DNA from: Actinomyces johnsonii
GTDB taxonomy: Bacteria; Actinomycetota; Actinomycetes; Actinomycetales; Actinomycetaceae
Assembly (NCBI RefSeq): GCF_006546835.1
Contig: NZ_VICB01000026.1
Location: forward strand, 1 to 57,444
Reading direction: 5' to 3'
Length of the DNA: 57,444 nucleotides
Shown: piece after piece, positions 35,352 to 44,431 of the stretch
Position numbering within the stretch: the stretch's first letter is position 1
Layout of the letters: every line of letters begins with the position of its first letter
Made by a program: the position numbers and the translations under genes
The notes under the pieces: model-generated
Database searches by the model: none
What the model saw: only the letters and a program-made list of their open reading frames with translations
What the model was told of the DNA's origin: nothing

Positions 35352-35559
35352 AGGGCTCCTGCTGTGGTGTGTGCTCGGTCTGCTGGGCGACGGCGCCGTG
35401 GACCTGAGCTGTTGTGAAAATGTCGGGAGTGTCGGTGAGAGCGCGCGGGCCCGCACCGCTCCCATGATGCATGGACCCGGTCGAGCCTTCACGCAAGGGA
35501 CGAATGTCCGAGTAATACGAAGCGAAACCGACATCTCGAGGCTGACGAGGGGCGATGAA

Positions 35560-35574
35560 TTAGATTCAATCTAA
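35560..35574. promoter_or_regulatory. Palindrome in the narK-mog divergent region
   Basis: TTAGATT-C-AATCTAA is a perfect 7-base inverted repeat in an AT-rich patch of the otherwise GC-rich 328-base region between narK and the mog/moaB gene. Its location suggests an operator for the nitrate operon, the Mo cofactor gene, or both. The binding protein is unknown. Confidence 0.4.
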
Positions 35575-35679
35575 GTTGTCTAATTGGGGTGACCGGTTGG
35601 AGCGGGGCGCGGCAACCCCCGAAGTTCCCAGCAGGAGACGGGAGAGCCGCAGTCGGGTGGCGCGGACTACTGTGGGCCC

Positions 35680-36213
35680 ATGAGCCAGACCCCGATCGTT
35701 CAGAAGGGCCTCGTGCCCCTGACCGAGCCCGTCAAGGGCGCCGTCATCACCGTCTCCGACCGCTGCGTCAGCGGGGAGCGCGAGGACCTTTCCGGCCCCC
35801 TGGCCCAGCGCCTCCTGGCCGAGCACGACATCGTCGTCGACGAGGTGCACCTCGTGCCCGACGGCGTCGAGCCCGTGCGCGAGGCGATCGCACGGGCCGT
35901 GTCCGCCGGCGCCCGGGTCGTCCTGACCACCGGCGGTACCGGGGTCACGCCGCGCGATCTCACCCCGGAGGCCACGGCCCCGCTGCTTGAGGCCCGCCTG
36001 GAGGGACTCGAAGCCCAGATCCGCGCCCACGGACTGACCAAGACCCCGCTGGCCGGCCTGTCGCGCGGCCTAGTGGGGGTGACCTCCCGCGGTGATGACG
36101 GCGCCCTAGTCGTCAACGCCCCCGGCTCGCGCGGCGGGGTCAAGGACACCATCGCCGTCATCGGCCCCCTGGTTCCCCACGTCCTGGAGCAGCTCGGCGG
36201 CGGCGACCACTGA
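35680..36213 (+). CDS. mog: Molybdopterin adenylyltransferase (MogA/MoaB family)
   Basis: 177-residue enzyme that adenylates molybdopterin so that MoeA can insert molybdate. Family signatures LTTGGTGVTPRDLTPEAT and NAPGSRGGVKD are intact, as is the N-terminal AVITVSDRCVSGE. In actinobacteria this protein is annotated either Mog or MoaB; the reaction is the same. It is transcribed away from narK across a shared 328-base regulatory region and converges on mobA with only 16 bases between stops. Confidence 0.9.
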   Translation: MSQTPIVQKGLVPLTEPVKGAVITVSDRCVSGEREDLSGPLAQRLLAEHDIVVDEVHLVPDGVEPVREAIARAVSAGARVVLTTGGTGVTPRDLTPEATAPLLEARLEGLEAQIRAHGLTKTPLAGLSRGLVGVTSRGDDGALVVNAPGSRGGVKDTIAVIGPLVPHVLEQLGGGDH

Positions 36214-36229
36214 TCGCCCTCCTCGGCCG

Positions 36230-36919
36230 TCACCGGGGAGCGTCGGCGTCCCAGGCGCGGACCTCCGCCCAGGTGTCCAGGTCCCGCACGACATCACGGG
36301 CCGCGGGTATCGCCCTGACACGGAGCGCCCCGAGAACCCGGCGCACGGCCACGTCGCGCAGGGGGACACCGCCCGGGGCGACGGCCGCGGCCAGCGCCGC
36401 ACGGCGGTAGAGGCCCAGCAGGTACTGGGTGTGGTCGCCGTCGCGGGCGCAGACGCCGTCGGTCCCCGGTTCGCTCTGGCGCAGCGCCTCGATGAGGCTC
36501 GGCAGCGCCCGCCAGGAGGACGGGGCGTCGCAGGTGAGGACACCGGTCAGCCCGGCGGCGGACCCGCAGCGGTCCAGGCGCACCAGGCCCGCGGCGATGC
36601 CGGCGACCGGCCCGCCCAGCGGCGGGTCCTCCAAAGCCCTCAGAACGCCGTCCGGCAGTGTCACCTCCGCCGGGGCAACCGCGCACACGCGCCCCAGCGG
36701 AACGCCCCGGCCCCGCAGTTGCTCCAGGCCGGCCAGGACATGGTCGAGCAGGCGCAGCCCCCGGGCGACGACATCGGGCTTTGAGGCCCCGTCCAACCGC
36801 CTGCCGGTCCCGCCGGCCAGCACGACGACGTCGACCGGGCCGACCGCATCGGCGGAATCGAACGGCCCGGCAGCACGTGCGCTCGCGGTGCGCTCCTCCG
36901 AACGGTCAGCCGCCGTCAC
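36230..36919 (-). CDS. mobA: Molybdenum cofactor guanylyltransferase MobA
   Basis: 229-residue nucleotidyltransferase that attaches GMP to Mo-molybdopterin, forming the MGD cofactor required by NarG. The GTP-binding start VVVLAGGTGRRLDG is present, then KPDVVARGLRLLDHVLAGL in place of the usual Lys-containing loop, PLGGPVAGIAAGL and the metal-site segment LTCDAP. The Ala-rich N-terminus of 28 residues is extra. It overlaps moaC by 14 bases and is translated from the same message. Confidence 0.85.
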   Translation of the reverse strand: MTAADRSEERTASARAAGPFDSADAVGPVDVVVLAGGTGRRLDGASKPDVVARGLRLLDHVLAGLEQLRGRGVPLGRVCAVAPAEVTLPDGVLRALEDPPLGGPVAGIAAGLVRLDRCGSAAGLTGVLTCDAPSSWRALPSLIEALRQSEPGTDGVCARDGDHTQYLLGLYRRAALAAAVAPGGVPLRDVAVRRVLGALRVRAIPAARDVVRDLDTWAEVRAWDADAPR

Positions 36920-37400
36920 CGCGCACCCAGTCCCCGGAGCGGCCTCCGGACTTGGCCAGCACCTTGGCCTCGCGCAGCTCGACGCCCCGGTCCACGCCCT
37001 TGACCATGTCGACGATCGCCAGTCCCGCCACGGTGGCGGCGGTGAGGGCCTCCATCTCCACCCCGGTGCGGTCCGCCGTGCGCACGGCGGTCTCGATGCG
37101 CACGCCGCCGTCGACGATCTCCAGGTCCACGCGCGCCCCGTGCACGCCGATGACGTGCGCCAGCGGGAGGAGCTCGGGGACCTTCTTCGTCGCCGCGATC
37201 CCGGCCACGCGGGCCACGGCCAGGACGTCCCCCTTGGGGACTGCGCCCTCGCGCAGGGCGGTCACGATCGCCTCCGAGCAGGCCACGAAGGCACCGGCCC
37301 GGGCCTCGCGGACAGTCGGGGTCTTGGCTGTGACGTCCACCATGTAGGCGGCGCCCGCCTCATCGAGGTGGGTGAGAGTGATCTCGGGGCGGGGATTCAT
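36906..37400 (-). CDS. moaC: Cyclic pyranopterin monophosphate synthase MoaC
   Basis: 164-residue enzyme that, after MoaA, forms the cyclic pyranopterin. MVDVTAKTPTVREARA, then KGDVLAVARVAGIAATKKVP with PLAHVIGV, and EMEALTAATVAGLAIVDMVK are the three conserved active-site blocks. ATG 37400 follows GGAGG at good distance. It is upstream of mobA in a two-gene unit, 46 bases downstream of moeA. Confidence 0.95.
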   Translation of the reverse strand: MNPRPEITLTHLDEAGAAYMVDVTAKTPTVREARAGAFVACSEAIVTALREGAVPKGDVLAVARVAGIAATKKVPELLPLAHVIGVHGARVDLEIVDGGVRIETAVRTADRTGVEMEALTAATVAGLAIVDMVKGVDRGVELREAKVLAKSGGRSGDWVRGDGG

Positions 37401-37446
37401 GAGGAGGCTCCTTCAATGGGTTGCGGGCACTCGTCGCGGACGCGCC

Positions 37447-38892
37447 TCAGGCCTTGACGGCCGGCCCTGAAGGGTTCGTCCGCGAGCTGTGAGGCGCGCT
37501 CGCGCGCACCTGGAGGTGACGGGGGAACGAATGGGAGAGCGGAATGAGGGGCAATGCGTCGCCGACGTCGACCGCCTCGACCTCGGCGGCCACCACCGCC
37601 AGCGCCTGCGCAGCGGGCAGCGAGGCCACCAGGTGCGAGCCCGAACCCAGCCGGTGGGAGGGCGTCACCCAGGGCAGGCCCGCACGATCGTCGACATGGC
37701 CTCCGGAATGATCCCCGGCGTCGTCTCCCACGGCGGACCGGGAGGGAGGCCCGGTGAAGCGCACCGGCACGTGCTGACGCCGGCCCGGCGGGGTGCGCCA
37801 GGCCACTGCCGCGCGCGCCGTCAGACGGGGACGGCCCGGAAGAGCGCCGTCTTCCCCGTCAACCGGGTCGTTGCCGAATCCCGCCAGGCGGGCCAGCGCC
37901 GGGGCCACAATCGTGGTGAAGGAGACCAGGACGCTCACCGGGTTGCCCGGCAGGCAGATGATCGGGACCCGCCGGCCGTCGTCGGCCCGCACCCAGCCGT
38001 GCCCCTGGGGCTTGCCCGGCTGCATGGCCACCTTCACGAAGTCCAGACGCACCGGCGCGTCCTCGCCCCGCCGGGCCTGCGCCAGCATCGTCAGCGGGTC
38101 GAAGGCCCCCGCGGACACGCCCCCGGAGGTGACGATGAGATCGGCGCCCGCCGCGGCCCGGCGCAGCACCTCGCCCAGCTCCTTAGCGCTGTCACCGCTG
38201 CGGGTCACGCTCGCACAGTCCGCCCCGTGCTCGGAGACCAGGCCTGCCAGCAGCAGGCCGTTGGAGTCCGGGATCGTACCGGGGACGAGCGCCTGACCGG
38301 GGTCGCGCAGCTCCGCCCCGGTGGAGACCACGGCCACGCGCACCCGCGCCGCGACCGGTACGGAGCCGAGTCCCACGGAGGCCAGGGCGGAGACGGCCGC
38401 CGCGGACAGCCTCGTCCCCGCCGCCATGACCGGATCGCCCGCGCGCACGTCCTCCCCGGCGCGGCGCACATTCAGCCCCGGCCGGGCCCCGGCGCGGAGC
38501 TCGACGCGCTCCGGCAGCGGGCGGGGACCGGGCGCCTGGTCGGTGTCCTCCACCTTGACCACCGCATCGGCGCCTTCGGGCAACATCGCCCCGGTCATGA
38601 TCCGCTGGGCGGTTCCCGCAGCCAGCGGCTGCGGGGCGGCACCGGCCGGAATATCCCCGGTCACCGGCAGTACCACGGGCGTCTGCGGCGAGGCTCCGGC
38701 CGTGTCCCCGGCGCGCACGGCGTAACCGTCCATCGCCGAGTTCGTCCACGGCGGCACCGGTACGACCGCGGTCACGTCCTCGGCCAGCACCCGGCCGTGC
38801 GCCTGCTCCAGCGCCAGCCGACCGTTCTCCAGGGGGGAGAGGGTCTCGAGCACTTGGGCGACGTAGTCCTCCAGGGGAATCATCTGCGCCAT
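37447..38892 (-). CDS. moeA: Molybdopterin molybdenumtransferase MoeA
   Basis: 481-residue enzyme inserting molybdate into adenylated molybdopterin. Conserved stretches: PPWTNSAMDGYAVRAGD, IMTGAMLPEGADAVVKVED, VSTGAELRDPG, IPDSNGLLLAGLV, TSGGVSAGAFD, VAMQPGKPQGHG and CLPGNPVSVLVSF. Domain IV at the C-terminus is present but its last 25 residues are Ser/Pro-rich and non-conserved. It is longer than E. coli MoeA (411). It is the first gene of a moeA-moaC-mobA run and diverges from moaE. Confidence 0.95.
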   Translation of the reverse strand: MAQMIPLEDYVAQVLETLSPLENGRLALEQAHGRVLAEDVTAVVPVPPWTNSAMDGYAVRAGDTAGASPQTPVVLPVTGDIPAGAAPQPLAAGTAQRIMTGAMLPEGADAVVKVEDTDQAPGPRPLPERVELRAGARPGLNVRRAGEDVRAGDPVMAAGTRLSAAAVSALASVGLGSVPVAARVRVAVVSTGAELRDPGQALVPGTIPDSNGLLLAGLVSEHGADCASVTRSGDSAKELGEVLRRAAAGADLIVTSGGVSAGAFDPLTMLAQARRGEDAPVRLDFVKVAMQPGKPQGHGWVRADDGRRVPIICLPGNPVSVLVSFTTIVAPALARLAGFGNDPVDGEDGALPGRPRLTARAAVAWRTPPGRRQHVPVRFTGPPSRSAVGDDAGDHSGGHVDDRAGLPWVTPSHRLGSGSHLVASLPAAQALAVVAAEVEAVDVGDALPLIPLSHSFPRHLQVRASAPHSSRTNPSGPAVKA

Positions 38893-39105
38893 AGCGGTCC
38901 TTTCTCGACGAGCCGTCCTCGGGTGCGGCAGAGCCGCCGCCGGGCCGCCGCTCGGACGGGACGGTCGACCGACGTTGTCATGTGCCCATCATGCCCGTTC
39001 GGCGGGCCCCGCCCACCTGGGTATGCTCGCGGCCGACGACGCCCCGGCCCCAGCGGGACCGTCGGATCGATGCACAACAAGACGCACCAGGACGAGGAGA
39101 CCTTC

Positions 39106-39555
39106 GTGAGCATCAGCCCCGACAAGCCCGGGAGCGCCCGCGTAGTGCGCGCCGAGGTCACCGAGGCGCCCATCAGCGTCACCGAGCTCGCCGGCGCCGT
39201 CCAGGACGCGGCCGCCGGCGCCGTCGTCACCTTCGAGGGCGTGGTCCGCAATCACGACGCCGACCGCGCCGTCACCGGTATCGGCTACTCCTGCCATCCC
39301 ACGGCCGGCCGGATCGTCGAGCAGATCGCCCGCGACGTCGCCCAGGCCGGCCGGGTGCGCGCCCTGGGCGTCGTCCACCGCGTCGGAGACCTCGCTGTCG
39401 GGGACGCGGCGCTCGCGGTTGCCGTCAGCTCCGACCACCGCGCCGAGGCCTTCGCCGTGTGCGGCCAGATTGTCGAGGAGGTCAAGAAGCGCCTGCCCGT
39501 GTGGAAGCGCCAGACCTTCACCGACGGCACTGCCCAGTGGAGCAATCTCGCCTGA
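39106..39555 (+). CDS. moaE: Molybdopterin synthase catalytic subunit MoaE
   Basis: 149-residue large subunit of molybdopterin synthase, which adds two sulfurs from MoaD thiocarboxylate to the pyranopterin. Family blocks: VVTFEGVVRNHD, YSCHPTAGR, VHRVGDLAVGDAALAVAVSS and EEVKKRLPVWKRQTF, whose lysines form the active site. I prefer GTG 39106, which has GAGGAG six bases upstream, over ATG 39070, which has none. It diverges from moeA and converges on moaD. Confidence 0.93.
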   Translation: MSISPDKPGSARVVRAEVTEAPISVTELAGAVQDAAAGAVVTFEGVVRNHDADRAVTGIGYSCHPTAGRIVEQIARDVAQAGRVRALGVVHRVGDLAVGDAALAVAVSSDHRAEAFAVCGQIVEEVKKRLPVWKRQTFTDGTAQWSNLA

Positions 39556-39570
39556 GGCTCCTCCACCGCC

Positions 39571-39616
39571 GAGCCGGGCATTTTTCGCGTATCCTTACCG
39601 CTTTTCTGCCCGGCTC
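39571..39616. terminator. Bidirectional hairpin between moaE and moaD
   Basis: 10-base arms GAGCCGGGCA (39571-39580) and complement (39607-39616) flank a 26-base AT-rich loop. The left arm is followed by TTTTT, giving a terminator shape for moaE; the opposite direction would serve moaD. Confidence 0.4.
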
Positions 39617-39642
39617 GATGCGAATGAGGGGGAGTGCGAGAC

Positions 39643-39975
39643 TCACCCGCCGGCGAAGGGCGGCAGCACGTCGACGGCGTCGCCGTCGGTCAGGGGCGTG
39701 AGGGAGTCGGCCGGGGTGGAGACCGAGTTGACCAGGAAGCTGCAGATGGGGACGATCCGGGCCATCTCCAGGTCGCGCCCGGCCAGCTGCTCGCGCAGGC
39801 TCGCCAGTGTCGTGTCGGCGGGCAGGTCGAGGCGTTCCTCGGGACGGCCGGCGGCCTCTGCCGCAGCGGCGAAGTAGCGCAGGGTCACCGACAGCGTCTC
39901 AGGCGGCGACTCAGAGCTCGTTTCCGGGCGTGATTCCGCATGTGCCGTGCTTGCGGGCTCGGGGGAGGGGGGCAT
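39643..39975 (-). CDS. moaD: Molybdopterin synthase sulfur carrier MoaD
   Basis: 110-residue ubiquitin-like sulfur carrier. The core starts at about residue 28 (LSVTLRYFAAAAEAAGR) and ends in the required DVLPPFAGG with terminal Gly-Gly, the site adenylated and thiocarboxylated by MoeZ. The 27-residue Ser/Pro/Thr-rich N-terminus is extra, so a later start is possible. It lies 47 bases after moaA and is probably co-transcribed with it. Confidence 0.9.
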   Translation of the reverse strand: MPPSPEPASTAHAESRPETSSESPPETLSVTLRYFAAAAEAAGRPEERLDLPADTTLASLREQLAGRDLEMARIVPICSFLVNSVSTPADSLTPLTDGDAVDVLPPFAGG

Positions 39976-40022
39976 CTCGGGGACTCCTTCTCGGGTGCGG
40001 CTCGGGTGTGGCCGGGTGCGGG

Positions 40023-41252
40023 TCAGCCACCAATGGCCGACATAGTGCGCTGCGGGCGTGCGAAGCCGTCGTTGCCGGCCTGCGGATCGTCCGAGCCGTG
40101 GGCGCGGGGCTTGAGCCAGGCGGCTCTGGCCCAGAGGCGGATGAGCTCGTCGTCGTCAGCCCCGGTGCGCATGGGGCCGCGCAGGTCGGTCTCGGTAGTG
40201 GAGAACAGGCAGGTCATGAGGCGCCCGTCGGCCGTGATGCGGGTGCGGTCGCAGTCCGAGCAGAAGGGGGCGGTGACCGAGGCGATGATGCCCACGCTCC
40301 CGGCCGGATACGACCGGCCCGCATGCGTGCCGGCGGCCACCTGCCACAGGGCGGCCGGGCGACGGTCGGGACGGCCCGCCTCGGCGAGGACGAAGCCGGC
40401 CGCCCGCAGCGCCCCCAGGATCTGATCGACGCCGACGACGTCCTGGCTGCGCCACGTCTGTCGCGGCCCCAGCGGCATGTGCTCGATGAATCGCAGCTGC
40501 CAGCCGCGGCGCAGGGACTCGGCCAGCAGCTGCGGAGCGCGCTCCTCTACGGTGGCGGGCATCGCAACGGCGTTGACCTTGATGGGGGCCAGGCCCGCCT
40601 CCTGGGCACCGGCTATCCCCGCCAGGACGTCGACGAGCCGGTCTCGGCGAGTGATGGCGGCGTAGTCCCGCGGGTCCAGGGAGTCGACGGAGACGTTGAC
40701 GCGGTCCAGGCCCGCCTCGCGTAGGCCGGCGGCCCTCCTCTCCAGCCCCAGGCCGTTCGTGGTCAGGGCGATATCCGGCTTCCGGCCCGCCGACGTCCGC
40801 AGCGTGGACAGTGAGGCGATGATCTCCTCCAGGTCCCGGCGCAGCAGCGGCTCGCCCCCGGTCAGGCGGATGCGCTCCACCCCCAGGCGCTCGACGGCCA
40901 GGCGCCCCAGGCGGGTGAGCTCGGCGGTGGTCAGCAGCTCCGGGGTGGGCAGCCACTGGAGCCCCTGGGCGGGCATGCAATAGGTGCAGCGCAGGTTGCA
41001 GCGGTCCGTGATGGACAGGCGCAGGTCGCGCACGGTGCGCCCGTAGCGATCGGTCAAGTGCTGCGGAACATCGTCGTCGGCGATCGCCGGAAGCTCCGGC
41101 ATCGTCTCCACCGGGAGGAGCAACCCCGATAAGTCCGGACGCCCGGACGGCTCGGGTAGCACCGGCCGGGTCGTCGGCATGGGCAGGTCCGTGGAGGTAC
41201 CACAGATCCTGCTCTGGCCGACGACCGCGGCATCAAGTGGCACTGGCGTCAT
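40023..41252 (-). CDS. moaA: GTP 3',8-cyclase MoaA (radical SAM)
   Basis: 409-residue radical SAM enzyme starting molybdopterin synthesis from GTP. C85, C89 and C92 in DRCNLRCTYCMP bind the SAM cluster. The C-terminal cluster motif is CSDCDRTRITADGRLMTCLF, and the chain ends SAIGG with the Gly-Gly tail needed for activity. About 65 residues precede the usual start region (LTDRYGRTVRDLRLS); internal ATGs at 41180 and 41102 are alternatives, none with a clear ribosome-binding site. It is upstream of moaD. Confidence 0.95.
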   Translation of the reverse strand: MTPVPLDAAVVGQSRICGTSTDLPMPTTRPVLPEPSGRPDLSGLLLPVETMPELPAIADDDVPQHLTDRYGRTVRDLRLSITDRCNLRCTYCMPAQGLQWLPTPELLTTAELTRLGRLAVERLGVERIRLTGGEPLLRRDLEEIIASLSTLRTSAGRKPDIALTTNGLGLERRAAGLREAGLDRVNVSVDSLDPRDYAAITRRDRLVDVLAGIAGAQEAGLAPIKVNAVAMPATVEERAPQLLAESLRRGWQLRFIEHMPLGPRQTWRSQDVVGVDQILGALRAAGFVLAEAGRPDRRPAALWQVAAGTHAGRSYPAGSVGIIASVTAPFCSDCDRTRITADGRLMTCLFSTTETDLRGPMRTGADDDELIRLWARAAWLKPRAHGSDDPQAGNDGFARPQRTMSAIGG

Positions 41253-41309
41253 AGATCGAGCATATCGGCCGGGCGCGCGGGACCGGGAGGCGCGCTCCGC
41301 GACCGGGAA

Positions 41310-41606
41310 TCAGGCGGTGCGCAGGATCTCGACGCGCGCGAAGCCCTCGGACTGCTCCAGCAGGGTGTGCTGGAAGGTGAAGGGCAGCTGGTCGATCTGG
41401 GCCAGCAGCGGGGTGGGGACGTGCGGGGCCACCAGGTCGAAGCCCTCGCCCGGGTTCAGGGAGGAGGCGGCGCCGATGACCGCGGCGTGGCGCAAACGGT
41501 GCGGGATGGCTCGCGCGTCCAGGGTGAGCCGCTCGTCGCCGTGCTCGTGGCAGCCGCAGCTGGACTTCTTCTCGGTGATGGGCAGCAGCTCGGGGCTCTC
41601 GCTCAT
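41310..41606 (-). CDS. DUF2249-family protein
   Basis: 98-residue protein with the DUF2249 pattern: LDARAIPHRLRHAAVIGA, then LNPGEGFDLVAPHVPTPLL and a short C-terminal sheet. An N-terminal CGCHEHGDE could bind metal. Members occur beside nitrite and NO metabolism genes and are sometimes linked with Ric/YtfE di-iron repair proteins; function is not established. ATG 41606 has AAGGAG six bases upstream; a longer frame to 41717 lacks conservation. It diverges from the NnrS-like gene. Confidence 0.7.
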   Translation of the reverse strand: MSESPELLPITEKKSSCGCHEHGDERLTLDARAIPHRLRHAAVIGAASSLNPGEGFDLVAPHVPTPLLAQIDQLPFTFQHTLLEQSEGFARVEILRTA

Positions 41607-41816
41607 AGGGTTCTCCTTCAGAGTGTTCGTTCTGGCCAGAGAGACCTTACTACCACCGCGAGCCGGCCGGAACGACCGTCCGCTTCCACCGGCACGACCT
41701 CCGCCACAATCGACCACAACCTCATGACCTCATGGATGACGCGGGGCGGTGTCGTCCATGAATTTTCTGCTGCTGCGGGTGCGGGTGTTTCCGGCGCTGT
41801 TGGATACGGTTGGGCC

Positions 41817-43052
41817 GTGGAGACGGACAAGCCGGCAGCGGCGGCAGACGCACAGGTCAAGGCGTCCAGCGCCGACGACGCGACCGGCCGCCTCAGCCGG
41901 GCGCTGACCACCCGGGTGGCGCCGCGTCTGGTGGCCCTGGCCCTGGGGGCCGCCTGCATCCTCATGGGACTCAACGCCGCCCTCCTGCGCCTGAACCTGC
42001 CCGCCCTCATCAGCGGCGCCAGGCTGGCGGCGCTCCACGGCCCCCTCATGCTCGTCGGCTTCCTGGGCACCGTTATCGCCCTGGAGCGGGCGGTCGCCGC
42101 CCGGGCCCCCTGGGCCTTCCTCGCCCCGCTGGGCAACGCCGCGGGCTGCCTGACCCTCATGGCCGGCGCGCCCGACGCCGTGGGTCGGGGCCTCATGACC
42201 GCCGCCGCCTGCATCCTGTGCGCCGTCTACCTGCGTGTTCACCGGCGCGCCCCCAGCGCCGCCGTCGACGTCGAGGCCATGGGTGCCGCAGCCCTCCTGC
42301 TGGGAGACGTCTTGTGGCTGGGCGGTCGCGGCATCGAGGAGGTCGTCCCGCTGTGGCTGCTCTTCCCCGTGCTCACCATCGTCGGGGAACGCCTGGAGTT
42401 GGCCCGCATTGCCTTCCTCGACGAGATGGTCGAGACCGTCGTCGAGGCCCTGGCCGGTGCCGCGGTTCTGGGCGCATGCCTGCTGCTGGTCGGACAGGGC
42501 GCCCACCTCGTGACTGGCCCGGCCCTGTTGGGACTGGCCGTCGTCATGGCCTACTACGACGTCGCCCGGCGCACCATCCGAGCCGGCGGCGGGGTCCGTT
42601 TCATGGCGGCCTCCATGCTCGCCGGCTACATCTGGCTCGCTCTGGCCGGGGCGGTCTGGTCGCTGTGGGGCCTGGGCGGGCTGGGCGGCTCGGCCTATGA
42701 GATCGTCATCCACGCCATCACGGTCGGTTTCGCCTTCTCCATGATCCTGGCCCACGCCCCGGTCATCATCCCCGCGATCGTCCACCGGGCCCTGCCCTAC
42801 CACCGGCTCATGTGGCTGCCCTACGTCCTGTTGCACGCCGGTCTGGTGGTGCGCGTCGGAGGCCTGCTCGCCGGGACCGCCGGAATCTGGCAGGTCGGAG
42901 GCGCCGTCGGGGTGGCGGCGATCGGCATCTTCATGGTCCTCACCCTGGTCCGCGTGCTCACCTCCGGCAGTATTCGAAAGGCCGTCCGGGCGAGGCGTTC
43001 GGCCGCGGCGGCCGGCTCGACGACGATACGGTCGGGCGGGAGCCCCGCATGA
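41817..43052 (+). CDS. NnrS-like multi-pass membrane protein
   Basis: 411-residue integral membrane protein with about twelve hydrophobic segments. Segments LHGPLMLVGFLGTVIALER and YEIVIHAITVGFAFSMILAH, then APVIIPAIVH and LLHAGLVVRVGG, place histidines at helix ends as in NnrS-type heme-copper proteins linked with nitric oxide. I start it at GTG 41817, where conservation-like sequence begins; ATG 41736 in the same frame is possible, and neither has a strong ribosome-binding site. It overlaps the next gene by four bases and so belongs to the nirK unit. A role in NO tolerance or electron supply to NirK is inferred from context. Confidence 0.65.
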   Translation: METDKPAAAADAQVKASSADDATGRLSRALTTRVAPRLVALALGAACILMGLNAALLRLNLPALISGARLAALHGPLMLVGFLGTVIALERAVAARAPWAFLAPLGNAAGCLTLMAGAPDAVGRGLMTAAACILCAVYLRVHRRAPSAAVDVEAMGAAALLLGDVLWLGGRGIEEVVPLWLLFPVLTIVGERLELARIAFLDEMVETVVEALAGAAVLGACLLLVGQGAHLVTGPALLGLAVVMAYYDVARRTIRAGGGVRFMAASMLAGYIWLALAGAVWSLWGLGGLGGSAYEIVIHAITVGFAFSMILAHAPVIIPAIVHRALPYHRLMWLPYVLLHAGLVVRVGGLLAGTAGIWQVGGAVGVAAIGIFMVLTLVRVLTSGSIRKAVRARRSAAAAGSTTIRSGGSPA

Positions 43053-44431
43053 GCCTGTCCATCGGTTCTCCCACCCCCCGCCCCGGTCCTGGACGATCGC
43101 AGGGCCCGGGAGGTCGCCCCGCCAAGAAGCCCTCCCGGCGCACCACCCAGGTGCGTCGCAACGCCTTCGTCATGGCCTGGTTACTCGCCGCCGCGGTCCT
43201 GGCGGGCCTGACCATCGTGGGCCCCCTGGTCTCCTGGGGCACGTGGCTGCCCCTGCACGCCCTGCTTCTGGGCGGGATCGGCAGCGCCATCACCATCTGG
43301 TCCGCCCACTTCGCCGACACCCTCCTGCACCGTCCCGCCCTGGGCGGCGCAGCCCTCCTGGACACGCGCCTCTACGCCCACAGCCTCGGCACGATCATTG
43401 TGCTCACCGGCATCACCACGGGCCGACAGGTGCCGGCGCTCATCGGGGCGGGCATCGTCATGGCCCAGGCCATCGCCGGCGTTGTGGCCATCACCGTGCA
43501 GTACCGGCGCGCCATCGCCCCGCGCCTGGCCTCCCTGGCCATCCACTACGCCGTCGCCCTCGTCCTGCTGGCCACCGGCGCGCTCCTGGGCTTCCTCATC
43601 TCCTGGTCCAACGCCCACGGACGCTCTGGCCTGGCCGACGGCCTCTATCTGGCTCATACCACCACTATGCTGCTGGGTTTCGTGGGCACCACGGTCCTGG
43701 GCACGCTCACCGTCCTGTGGCCAACGATGCTGCGCACCCCCATGGAACCCGTGGCGCCGCGCTGGACCACCCGAGGTCTGCCCTATCTTGTGGGCGGCAC
43801 CGCGCTCGTGGCCGCCTCCGGGCTGTGGCCACCCCTGGCCGGCCTGGGCACCCTGGTCTACCTCGGGGGCGCTTGCGGGGTCCTCGTGCCCGCCTACAGG
43901 ACGGCCCGCCGGGTCCCGCCGACCTCCTTCGCCACGGCCTCCGCCACGGCCTCGGTGTCCTGGTTCGTCGGCTGCGCCGCCGTACTGGGCGCCCGTATGG
44001 CCCTGGCCGACGACGTCGCCGCCGCCCGCGACGTCATCCACGCCCTGCGCCTGCCCCTGGCGGCCGGCTTCGCCCTCCAGATCCTCGTGGCGGCCCTGAG
44101 CTACCTCGCCCCGGTGATGCTCGGCGGTGGACCCGCGGCCACCCGGGCCACCAACACGATCATGGACCGCCACGCCGCCTACCGCGTCACCGCTGCCAAC
44201 GCCTGCCTCCTGCTGGCGGTCAGTCCGGGCACGCCCTGGCAGGTGCGCGTCGTCGCCGGGGCCCTGGCCGCGCTGGTGACCTCCTACCTGCTGGTCGGCA
44301 TCATCCTCTGCCTGCGCGAGCTCTCCCGTCGCAAGCGCACGCCGCGCGGCGCCTCCACCGCGGCCGCCACACCCCACCCGACAGACCCCGCGGGCCGCCG
44401 GCCCGCCCAGCCCCGAGGGGAACACCGATGA
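43049..44431 (+). CDS. Multi-pass membrane protein, heme-copper/NnrS-like
   Basis: 460-residue membrane protein with about twelve hydrophobic segments. Histidines recur at helix ends (LPLHALLLGGIG, WSAHFADTLLH, YAHSLGTIIVL, LAIHYAVALVLL, LAHTTTMLLGFVGTTVLGTL). The LWPTMLRTP segment and LQILVAALSYLAPVMLGGG resemble subunit-I-like proteins of the NnrS/NorB type. No catalytic identity can be claimed. The N-terminal 35 residues are basic and cytosolic. ATG 43049 and the ATGA overlap with nirK (44428) show translational coupling to NirK, suggesting electron transfer or NO handling. Confidence 0.62.
   Translation: MSLSIGSPTPRPGPGRSQGPGGRPAKKPSRRTTQVRRNAFVMAWLLAAAVLAGLTIVGPLVSWGTWLPLHALLLGGIGSAITIWSAHFADTLLHRPALGGAALLDTRLYAHSLGTIIVLTGITTGRQVPALIGAGIVMAQAIAGVVAITVQYRRAIAPRLASLAIHYAVALVLLATGALLGFLISWSNAHGRSGLADGLYLAHTTTMLLGFVGTTVLGTLTVLWPTMLRTPMEPVAPRWTTRGLPYLVGGTALVAASGLWPPLAGLGTLVYLGGACGVLVPAYRTARRVPPTSFATASATASVSWFVGCAAVLGARMALADDVAAARDVIHALRLPLAAGFALQILVAALSYLAPVMLGGGPAATRATNTIMDRHAAYRVTAANACLLLAVSPGTPWQVRVVAGALAALVTSYLLVGIILCLRELSRRKRTPRGASTAAATPHPTDPAGRRPAQPRGEHR

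Noticed and set aside
37489..39555. 688-residue plus-strand frame upstream of moaE
   Set aside because: The upstream two thirds are antisense to moeA; only the last 149 residues are MoaE.
41730..42836. 368-residue minus-strand frame opposite the NnrS-like gene
   Set aside because: Gln/Gly-rich antisense shadow without motifs; the membrane protein on the plus strand explains the region.
42812..43048. N-terminal extension of the second membrane protein
   Set aside because: This frame overlaps the first membrane gene; ATG 43049 with the ATGA overlap is the natural start.
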